NCBI GenBank assembly: GCA_029555925.1
Contig: JAKPQU010000079.1
Coordinates: 1-13,015, forward strand
DNA: 13,015 nt
Direction of reading: 5' to 3'
Source of the DNA: Bacillota bacterium
GTDB taxonomy: Bacteria; Eremiobacterota; SpSt-956; JAKJGF01
The notes under the pieces: generated by a model
Database searches by the model: none
The model's input: the letters and a program-made list of their open reading frames with translations, nothing else
What the model was told of the DNA's origin: nothing
Shown here: in pieces, positions 7,407-13,015 of the stretch
Numbering within the stretch: position 1 is the stretch's first letter
Layout of the letters: each line of letters starts with the position of its first letter
Position numbers and translations under genes: made by a program

Positions 7407-8765
7407 TTACAATAATTCATCTCCTATAGCTTTTTTAAAAGTGAAGAGGGCTATCTGATAATTATATTTTGCAACAATCAATTCTGTCATAGATTTGCTG
7501 AAGGTTACCTGTGCGTCCAGAAGTTCCTGAAAAGGAGAAACACCTGCCTTATACCTTCCTTCAGAGACCTGAAGATTTTTATTTGCTTCTTCTACCTGCT
7601 GTGTTGTTAATTCTATTTTTGCATAAGCTGTTTCAAGATTATAATAGGATGTTTCTACTTCCAGGCTTATAGATTTTTCTGTATCCAGTTTCCCTGCCTC
7701 CAGACTGGTCTTGCTTGCTTTTGCTGCATCTATCTTTGATGAACTGCTAAAGCCATCGAAGAGAGGAAGAGTGAAATTTGCCTGTACTGTATAATAATTG
7801 TTGGTACGGGAAGGGTCTCTGGCTGCATCCAGATTTAATCCCACATCTACAGTAAGCTGGGGCATTACATTAAGGGTAAGGATGTCGATCTGTATAGTCT
7901 GTGCCTGAATCTGTGCCATCATTTCTTTTAGCTCCGGCCTTTTCTCAAGAGCATTTGTTATTGATTCCTGCAACTCGGGCTTATAGTTCAGTTCAAAATG
8001 TTCTTCTATAACTTCGGCATCTATATTTCTTTTTAATCCTATAAGATTTTTCAGATTGGCCATTTTGATCCTGAGATTATTCTGAGCATCCAGAAGATTG
8101 ACCTTTGCCTGTGTGAAATTTACCTGGGCAGAATAGGTGTCGGCTTTAGGAGCGATACCTGCTCTGTAATTTGCCTCTGTCTGTTCAAGATGATTGATTG
8201 ACTGCTGGACAAGGGTTTCGTTCAATTTAACAAGATTGGCTGCCGAAATGACATTGAAGTAATACTGAGTTACGTTCAAAGCAAGATTATTGCACGATTC
8301 CTGAAGGGCATATTCGGCATTCTCAAGCTGGGCATCATTGTATTTATAATTCTTCCATGTTTTGAAACTATCAAAAATACGCTGTGTTAAAGTAAAATTG
8401 GTGTAAGAACTCTGACTGTCAGGTGTAGAGACCACAGTGCCACCGGTTCCTGATATGGACGTTGAACTTGCGTTGGTTCTGTTATACTGAGAATTCATTT
8501 TTATAACAGGATAGAAACCGGATAAAGCCTGAGTCCTGTTTGCCTTTGCCACATCTATACTTGCCCTTGCTTTAATTATAGAAGGATTGGTGTCCAGTGC
8601 CATTTTTATACAATCGGAAAGATTAAGTTTCAATACGTCTTCATCTTTACCGAAAGATGGAAGAGAGTTGCATGTAAGAAAAATTATAACATAAATAGAC
8701 CACATTAAACTGTATATTATTCTTTTATTTCTGACTGTTGTATATGTTTTCATAAATTTATCCAT
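7407..8765 (-). CDS. TolC-family outer-membrane efflux channel
   Basis: This 452-residue protein is close to the usual TolC-family length. A basic n-region and a hydrophobic core (about residues 15-36) form a signal peptide, probably cut near SFG39. LKLNLSDCIKMALDTNPSIIKARASI opens the first outer-membrane efflux repeat (about 45-255), with the common ALSGFYPVIKM motif at 80-90. The second repeat (about 270-450) starts near SITNALEKRPELKEM and includes NVMPQLTVDVGLN. A trimer of such subunits forms the outer-membrane barrel and periplasmic alpha-barrel tunnel. The gene lies 158 nt after macB and 575 nt before the adaptor gene, which completes a tripartite pump. The start is uncertain: ATG at 8765 has no Shine-Dalgarno, while ATG at 8753 (Met5) has a weak GGAT 7 nt upstream. 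Both keep the signal peptide. The transported substrate cannot be read from the sequence. Confidence 0.92.
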   Translation of the reverse strand: MDKFMKTYTTVRNKRIIYSLMWSIYVIIFLTCNSLPSFGKDEDVLKLNLSDCIKMALDTNPSIIKARASIDVAKANRTQALSGFYPVIKMNSQYNRTNASSTSISGTGGTVVSTPDSQSSYTNFTLTQRIFDSFKTWKNYKYNDAQLENAEYALQESCNNLALNVTQYYFNVISAANLVKLNETLVQQSINHLEQTEANYRAGIAPKADTYSAQVNFTQAKVNLLDAQNNLRIKMANLKNLIGLKRNIDAEVIEEHFELNYKPELQESITNALEKRPELKEMMAQIQAQTIQIDILTLNVMPQLTVDVGLNLDAARDPSRTNNYYTVQANFTLPLFDGFSSSSKIDAAKASKTSLEAGKLDTEKSISLEVETSYYNLETAYAKIELTTQQVEEANKNLQVSEGRYKAGVSPFQELLDAQVTFSKSMTELIVAKYNYQIALFTFKKAIGDELL

Positions 8766-8776
8766 TCATGAATTCA

Positions 8777-8805
8777 GGGGTTTTATATAAAACCCCCCCT
8801 TTTTT
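8777..8805 (+). terminator. Perfect 8-bp hairpin with T-run, just upstream of the TolC-family start
   Basis: GGGGTTTT and AAAACCCC flank the loop ATAT at 8777-8796, then CCC and six T follow on the plus strand. This is an intrinsic-terminator shape for plus-strand transcripts, although no plus-strand gene is present. On the minus strand the same hairpin ends 11 nt before the TolC-family ATG at 8765. There it has no T-run, so it would be a structured leader and not a terminator. Confidence 0.5.
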
Positions 8806-8923
8806 AATTTCTATATTTTATATAAATATTTAAAACCTTCTTGAATTATAAATTAAAGGTATTACAGAAGTTTTAGCTTTTTGTAAAAAATTGTAAAGGT
8901 CTTTTCTCTGTTTTATCTCGTTT

Positions 8924-11095
8924 TTACTCATATCTCAGGGCATCTATAGGATCGAGGGATGCAGCTTTCCTTGCAGGATAAAGGCCGAAAAATATGCCAA
9001 CAAGTGCGGAGAAAGAGAAAGAAAGTATGATGGAATTAACAGATATAAAGGTTTTACTCAACATATTAAGAGCACTGCTCGCAGCTATATAGGTATAGAC
9101 ATTTGATAATCCGAGTCCCAGCAGGATACCTATAAGACCTCCTGTTATGCCCAGCACAAGGGCCTCAATAAGAAATTGAAATAATATATCATTTTTTCTT
9201 GCTCCTATAGCTTTGCGAAGTCCTATTTCTCTTGTACGTTCAGTAACAGACACAAGCATTATATTCATAATACCTATACCTCCTACGAGAAGAGAAACGA
9301 AAGCTATACCGGCAAGCATAAAGGTCAATGCTCCTGTTGTAGCCGAAGCTCTTGCCAGAATGTCTTCCTGGCTGTTTATGTTAAGATTATTCGGATCATT
9401 ATTATGAAGGGGGACAAGAAGTCTTTTTATCTCGTCAACCGTATCTTTAACCTGCTCGGCAGAAGGTGCTTCAACATAAATAACACCGATATATTTTGTA
9501 TTGAAGAGTCTGTAAAGAACTGTATCCATCGGCAATACAACCTGTCTGTCATTGTCTTCTCCGAAGGTTTTACCTTTTGACTGTAAAATCCCTATTACCG
9601 TAAGTCTTACCCCTCCTTTTAAAACAGTTTTGTTATTGGTTGTACTGGAACTGGCACTTAATTTAATCAGTTTACCTATAGGATTTTCTCCTTCTTCGAA
9701 TAACTGTTGTGCTACATAAGACCCTATTACACAGACAGGAGCTCTTGCTTCAAGTTCTTCCTGTGTAAAGTATCTGCCTTTTTCAAGAGGAAAATTTCTT
9801 ACGTAAAAATAATCTGTTGTAGTGCCGATCATTGTGGCAGTAAGATTATTGGAACGATAACGTGTCACTGCATTACGGGAAATCTGGGGCGCTACTCCTT
9901 TTAATATAAACCCTTTTTTCAGTGCCTCTGCATCGTCAAGAGTAAGCCTTCTCGATTCTGATTCAATAGAACCTCTTATAACATTTTCTCTTGTACCGGG
10001 ACGAACAAAAATTACATTTGTTCCCAGGGAATAAATCTGTTGCATAACATTGTATTTAGTCCCTTCCCCTATGGATGTCATGACTATTACCGCTGCAACT
10101 CCTATTATAATGCCGAGCATTGTAAGAAGGGATCGTACTTTATTTACTCTGAGAGCATTCCAGGCGACTTTGAAGCTTTGAAAGAAGTTCATTCTTCCTT
10201 TTATTGTAACAGTTCCTGTGATTCTGGCACCATTGTTTTCTCCGTTAAGAATAACCCTTTCACTTTCATGTACATGTTTATCTGAAATGATCTCTCCGTC
10301 TTTTAATTCTACAACCCTGGTACCATATCTGGCAACTTCCGGATTATGAGTAATAAGTACTACAGTTCTTCCTTGAGAATGGAGTTCCTGAAATAATGCC
10401 ATAATTTCTGCCCCTGATTTACTATCAAGATTTCCAGTAGGTTCATCTGCTAACAGTATGGCAGGTCTGTTTACCAGAGATCTGGCTATGGCAACACGCT
10501 GCATCTGTCCTCCCGATAGTTCATTCGGATTATGGTTTATACGGTCACCGAGGCCGACTTTAGTAAGGGATTCTACTGACATGTGGCGTCTTTCCGCAGA
10601 GGTTACACCTGCATATATCATGGGAAGTTCTACATTCTCCCCTGCACTTGAACCAGCAAGGAGATGAAATTTCTGAAAAATAAAACCTATCTTCTGATTT
10701 CTGACAACTGCCAGTTCATCATCGGAAAGAAGTGATACTTCTTTCCCGTCCAGGTTATAGCTTCCGCTGGTAGGCCTGTCCAGACAGCCTATAATATTCA
10801 TCATAGTTGATTTACCGCTGCCTGAAGGCCCCATGATTACGATAAATTCTCCTTTGTAAATATTCAGGTTTATACCTTCACAGGCATGTACTTCAGTGCC
10901 CCCCATTTTATAGGTTTTGTATATATCTTTAAGCTGTATGATTGGTTCTGAAGAGTGGTCCGGTTTTTTTGCATAACCATCATGTTCCCTGATAGCTACG
11001 GAAATATTACAGTCAGACTCTCTCTGGCCGTTCGGGGGATACATTGTATGAACAGATCTCTCAGAATTCAGGTCACTTAATTCGTATTGTTCCAA
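8924..11095 (-). CDS. macB: MacB-type ABC transporter, ATPase fused to FtsX-like permease
   Basis: 723 residues. The N-terminal nucleotide-binding domain (about 52-275) has Walker A GPSGSGKST at 89-97, Q-loop Gln141, signature LSGGQ at 193-197, Walker B ILLADEPT at 213-220 and switch His250. After a linker, the permease begins with a transmembrane helix at about 323-343. A large periplasmic domain (345-590) and three helices (about 592-616, 640-665, 687-705) follow. The MacB/FtsX signatures NIMLVSVTERTREIGLRKAIGA (split 611-632) and the C-terminal LDPIDALRYE are present. MacB dimers work as mechanotransmitters, driving substrate from the periplasm through adaptor and TolC. The start is TTG at 11095, with GAGAGGA 9 nt upstream; the next ATG (Met18, 11044) has no well-placed site. 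This gives about 50 residues before the ATPase domain, longer than usual for MacB. Possible substrates (macrolide, peptide, lipid or other) cannot be chosen from sequence. Confidence 0.93.
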   Translation of the reverse strand: MEQYELSDLNSERSVHTMYPPNGQRESDCNISVAIREHDGYAKKPDHSSEPIIQLKDIYKTYKMGGTEVHACEGINLNIYKGEFIVIMGPSGSGKSTMMNIIGCLDRPTSGSYNLDGKEVSLLSDDELAVVRNQKIGFIFQKFHLLAGSSAGENVELPMIYAGVTSAERRHMSVESLTKVGLGDRINHNPNELSGGQMQRVAIARSLVNRPAILLADEPTGNLDSKSGAEIMALFQELHSQGRTVVLITHNPEVARYGTRVVELKDGEIISDKHVHESERVILNGENNGARITGTVTIKGRMNFFQSFKVAWNALRVNKVRSLLTMLGIIIGVAAVIVMTSIGEGTKYNVMQQIYSLGTNVIFVRPGTRENVIRGSIESESRRLTLDDAEALKKGFILKGVAPQISRNAVTRYRSNNLTATMIGTTTDYFYVRNFPLEKGRYFTQEELEARAPVCVIGSYVAQQLFEEGENPIGKLIKLSASSSTTNNKTVLKGGVRLTVIGILQSKGKTFGEDNDRQVVLPMDTVLYRLFNTKYIGVIYVEAPSAEQVKDTVDEIKRLLVPLHNNDPNNLNINSQEDILARASATTGALTFMLAGIAFVSLLVGGIGIMNIMLVSVTERTREIGLRKAIGARKNDILFQFLIEALVLGITGGLIGILLGLGLSNVYTYIAASSALNMLSKTFISVNSIILSFSFSALVGIFFGLYPARKAASLDPIDALRYE

Positions 11096-11117
11096 GAATT
11101 ATTATCCTCTCACTATG

Positions 11118-11144
11118 CTACTGTGGTGAGCATAAACAATACAT
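11118..11144 (-). CDS. Possible 8-codon leader peptide upstream of macB
   Basis: ATG at 11144 is preceded by AGGAG (11150-11154 on the plus strand) with a 5-nt gap. It is followed by codons for MYCLCSPQ and a TAG at 11118-11120. The stop lies about 7 nt before the macB Shine-Dalgarno. The codons cover the segment TTTATGCT, which can pair either upstream or downstream (see the leader structure entry). Such a short ORF can arise by chance, so this is a candidate only. Confidence 0.3.
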   Translation of the reverse strand: MYCLCSPQ

Positions 11145-11150
11145 ATATGC

Positions 11151-11172
11151 TCCTGTGACAGGTGTCACGGGA
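11151..11172. promoter_or_regulatory. 22-bp dyad, candidate operator in the macB leader
   Basis: Two 10-bp arms around a central GG match at 9 of 10 positions; the perfect core is GTGACAGGTGTCAC (11154-11167). It lies about 75 nt downstream of the predicted promoter start and about 55 nt upstream of the macB TTG. The compact two-base centre suits a dimeric repressor better than an RNA hairpin. As RNA it would sequester the AGGAG of the possible leader peptide. I cannot name the regulator. Confidence 0.45.
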
Positions 11173-11248
11173 AGGAACGCTTTTATTTTATGCTTATGGT
11201 CAGGTCAGTAACTTACTCCTAACAATCAGCAATTATTACTGATAAATA

Positions 11249-11257
11249 ATTATATCA
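11249..11257 (-). promoter_or_regulatory. Extended -10 promoter for macB
   Basis: On the minus strand TGATATAAT combines a perfect TATAAT (11249-11254) with the TGn extension. The -35 position 17 nt upstream (TTCTCT) matches TTGACA at only three positions, which an extended -10 can compensate. Transcription would start near 11242, giving a leader of about 146 nt before the TTG at 11095. Confidence 0.5.
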
Positions 11258-11338
11258 CATATTTTGAAAATAGAGAATATGAAGAGGTATTTTTCTGTAT
11301 TTATGGATAGGGTTTTTTACCACACATAGAGCCACTTT

Positions 11339-12664
11339 TCACTCTTTATCAACTGTGATTTTTTTTATTTCTTCTTTTATTTCGAGTAATTCTACTCTTT
11401 CCCGGTCAGAAAAGTTATCTTTTATTCCTTCTTCTATAAGGCAGGCATGGCTGTAAAGCTCTTTGTGATATGCTTTGTTTGAAGTAATCATGGCTATGTC
11501 TTTTATAATCTTCATGAGTCTCAGGGAGACTGCCATGTCTGTTTCCCCGTACTGTCTCAACTGTGTAAAGGACATGTCCAGTATCTCTTTAAAACTTATT
11601 CTCCTGAGCGATACCAGTAATTCTCCTGTAAGGGGATCTTTTATCTCCCAGGGAGTAATATGCCTCTGTGCCATACGAATGAGTACTCTACCGAGATGGT
11701 CAATACATGTTACTGCCGTAGTAGGGTCGTTTACGGCAGGTGAAATGGCTTTAAGTGCAATATCTACCATCTGCCTTATGCCAAGGCTAATATCCTGTTG
11801 AAAAGTCCTTACTGTACCTATGTCGAAGGCAGAGATACATATGTTTTTAATTTTTTCCGTAACTTTTTTCTGAGGTGACACATAAAGAATAGGAGTTCCC
11901 TGAACGGTAAAATCACCTACAGGAATTTTACAGAAAATTTTTATTCCATATTCTTTTGCTGCCCAGGTCAGTCTTTCATCGTCAATTAATTGAATATAAC
12001 CGGATTTATTGCTCAACACAGATACTATGTCTTCAGAAGGCACCTGTGTATATTCCTGATTTTCTTCCTCCCGGGCTTTCTCAGGGAAAACACTGTCTAT
12101 TACAAGTTCTGTTTCCCTTGCAATATGTTCATATATATAATTTACCTGTATGTATTTTGACATATGATCTATGAAATATATCAGGCATCCCATACAGATC
12201 AGTGCCATTAATATAGCTGTTGAAACACTGAGCTGGGGAATAAATAAATCAGGTTCGCCATGGATTGTGCGCAGCAACAGCAGGCAATAGGTAAAGGTTC
12301 CTATAAATACGCCGAGAACATTCTGGCATGTTGTGTCTTCCATAAAAGAAGTCAGGATTCTGGGAGAAAATTGTACAGATGATAGGGAAAGTGCCATGGC
12401 CAGCATGGAATAGACAATTGATGTGACAGTAATTATAGAACCTGCTATAGTGCCCAGTACTGTCTGGGCTGTTGCCGGCTCACCTTCAAATCCGCAGGGA
12501 AGCCATTTTGCCCATGATAAATTTATTAGATTATGTTGTTCCAGCGTTACAAGTACTATTTCCAGAATAACATAGCATGCTGTTATAGCAATGGGACGGA
12601 ACAGTAAACCGGTCCGAAGATCATATAATAATTGTTTTATTATAAATTTAATTCTCTGGAACAT
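11339..12664 (-). CDS. DUF2254 family membrane protein
   Basis: 441 residues, the usual length for DUF2254 predicted membrane proteins. Four transmembrane helices lie at about 21-40, 69-95, 113-133 and 146-166. The family signatures are clear: SMLAMALSLSSVQFSPR ending at 102, then ALKAISPAVNDPTTAVTCID at 303-322. A soluble, probably cytoplasmic domain makes up the second half and ends in charged, coiled residues. The biochemical role of this family is not established, so I assign none. ATG at 12664 has no Shine-Dalgarno: the upstream bases are a short palindrome (12675-12691) and an AT stretch. No other good start lies nearby. It is 243 nt upstream of macB and in the same direction. With a separate macB promoter in between, a functional link to the pump is possible but not shown. 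Confidence 0.9.
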   Translation of the reverse strand: MFQRIKFIIKQLLYDLRTGLLFRPIAITACYVILEIVLVTLEQHNLINLSWAKWLPCGFEGEPATAQTVLGTIAGSIITVTSIVYSMLAMALSLSSVQFSPRILTSFMEDTTCQNVLGVFIGTFTYCLLLLRTIHGEPDLFIPQLSVSTAILMALICMGCLIYFIDHMSKYIQVNYIYEHIARETELVIDSVFPEKAREEENQEYTQVPSEDIVSVLSNKSGYIQLIDDERLTWAAKEYGIKIFCKIPVGDFTVQGTPILYVSPQKKVTEKIKNICISAFDIGTVRTFQQDISLGIRQMVDIALKAISPAVNDPTTAVTCIDHLGRVLIRMAQRHITPWEIKDPLTGELLVSLRRISFKEILDMSFTQLRQYGETDMAVSLRLMKIIKDIAMITSNKAYHKELYSHACLIEEGIKDNFSDRERVELLEIKEEIKKITVDKE

Positions 12665-12730
12665 ATAAAATCGTAATACGTGATGCGTATTTTCACAGGG
12701 TAATGGGCGAGCACAGTGGCTCCCCTCTAC

Positions 12731-12751
12731 TCACTTTTCACTCTTCACTCC
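12731..12751. repeat. Three tandem heptamers TCACTYY
   Basis: TCACTTT, TCACTCT and TCACTCC follow each other without gaps. On the transcribed minus strand they read as AGTGA-based purine-rich heptamers. A 14-mer overlapping them, CACTTTTCACTCTT (12732-12745), recurs exactly at 11333-11346 over the stop codon of the DUF2254 gene. The neighbouring TCTACTCACT recurs at 6903-6912. Confidence 0.6.
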
Positions 12752-12836
12752 TTACATAAAATTCTTTAAATTCCTAAAAAATCCTGTATTCATTTTTTAA
12801 GAGGATTTTTTTAAATTAGTCGAATTATTTAACATA

Positions 12837-12865
12837 AGTATATACTGAGTACCGTAACAGGTAAA
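12837..12865 (-). promoter_or_regulatory. Candidate promoter for the DUF2254 gene
   Basis: On the minus strand TTTACC (12860-12865), a 17-nt spacer and TATACT (12837-12842) match consensus at four and five of six positions. The leader would be about 165 nt. The -35 region and part of the spacer lie inside an 18-base word (12848-12865) that recurs with one change at 1678-1695. Chance matches are common in AT-rich DNA, so this is tentative. Confidence 0.4.
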
Positions 12866-12885
12866 AGGTTATCTATAAAAAGCTT

Positions 12886-13015
12886 CTGCCTGGCAGGCTC
12901 TGGAGAAGAAAAATTAGTTTTTTATATAGAATTAAAAATTAAATAAGGGCTAATTTATTGTCTGTAAAACAAATTAAATAAGGCAGATTATTTTTCTTCG
13001 TAAGAGCCTGTCAGG
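12886..13015. repeat. Inverted-repeat element B, related to element A, cut by the window edge
   Basis: Positions 12889-12916 and 12988-13015 are inverted copies matching at 23 of 28 positions. As in element A, the arms have a run of three mismatches (GGA on the left, TAC on the right) just before GAAGAAAAAT. The left end starts CTGCCTG and reaches GGAGAA like the left end of element A, two bases shorter. The AT-rich interior has a 13-bp direct repeat, AAATTAAATAAGG, at 12936-12948 and 12971-12983. No ORF is present. The right end continues past the window. Confidence 0.55.

Larger units (their letters stand above)
11105..11194 (-). promoter_or_regulatory. Structured macB leader with competing stems
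   Basis: In the minus-strand transcript AGCATAAA (11187-11194) can pair with TTTATGCT (11129-11136), 8 bp. The same TTTATGCT can instead pair with AGCATA at 11114-11119 (6 bp, loop of 9), three bases before the macB Shine-Dalgarno (11105-11111). A further stem, CTCAC (11126-11130) with GTGAG (11109-11113), would cover part of that ribosome site. A third AGCATA lies at 11146-11151. Mutually exclusive pairings around a ribosome site resemble translational attenuators. The pairings are seen in the sequence; function is inferred. Confidence 0.35.
12665..12885. other. Gene-free leader region upstream of the DUF2254 gene, rich in short hairpins
   Basis: I see no coding region. AATACG/CGTATT with loop TGATG (12675-12691) contains the 9-mer CGTGATGCG that also builds the hairpin at 6981. 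A hairpin at 12705-12725 pairs GAGC/GCTC plus GGG/CCC with one bulged base. AAAAAATCCT (12776-12785) pairs with AGGATTTTTT (12802-12811); it is T-flanked both ways but has only three GC pairs, so it is a weak bidirectional terminator at best. A heptamer repeat and a promoter candidate are listed separately. Element B begins at 12886. Confidence 0.6.

Noticed and set aside
11475..11801. Plus-strand open frame of 108 codons
   Set aside because: It is antisense to the conserved soluble domain of the DUF2254 gene, with no recognisable motif; a shadow frame.
12665..13015. Cyclic-di-GMP or other known riboswitch in the intergenic leaders
   Set aside because: I looked for the conserved GEMM core words near the pilin and efflux leaders and did not find them in order; the hairpins here match dispersed repeats instead.

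Overview
The window comes from an AT-rich, diderm (Gram-negative-type) bacterium. It encodes a TolC-family outer-membrane channel, a periplasmic adaptor and a MacB-type ABC transporter, plus type IV pilus / type II secretion-like prepilins. Nothing in the sequence fixes the phylum, so I do not name one. All genes I can support lie on the minus strand, so transcription runs from high to low coordinates.

Layout in transcription order. (1) 12665-13015 has no gene. It holds a 5' leader packed with short repeats and hairpins, and most of an inverted-repeat element that the window edge cuts off. (2) 11339-12664 encodes a DUF2254 membrane protein. (3) 11096-11338 is the macB leader, with an extended -10 promoter, a near-perfect dyad, a possible 8-codon upstream ORF and competing short stems. 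(4) 8924-11095 encodes a MacB-type ATPase/permease fusion starting at TTG. (5) 7407-8765 encodes a TolC-family protein, with a strong hairpin just before its start. (6) 6832-7406 is a gene-free interval of 575 bases carrying a 150-bp MITE-like element (32-bp inverted termini, AGTA on both sides) and a separate nested hairpin. (7) 5110-6831 encodes a MacA/HlyD-type adaptor with an unusually long coiled coil. (8) A near-consensus promoter at 5022-5050 starts a prepilin operon: PilV/GspI-like (4511-4978), PilW/GspJ-like (3802-4479), a large PilX/GspK-like protein (1719-3782), and a tandem paralogue of it (1-1653) that runs off the left edge.

The three efflux genes form a complete tripartite pump: ATPase/permease in the inner membrane, adaptor in the periplasm, channel in the outer membrane. 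Their order (macB, tolC, adaptor) differs from the common macA-macB layout. The four prepilins look like a minor-pilin or pseudopilin tip complex in I-J-K order with the K-like subunit duplicated. No major pilin, assembly ATPase or secretin is in the window.

The most unusual features are the duplicated large K/PilX-like proteins with one almost invariant 44-residue block, two related inverted-repeat elements in separate intergenic regions, and the structured macB leader with a candidate leader peptide. All of these are read by eye; no search or folding program was run.
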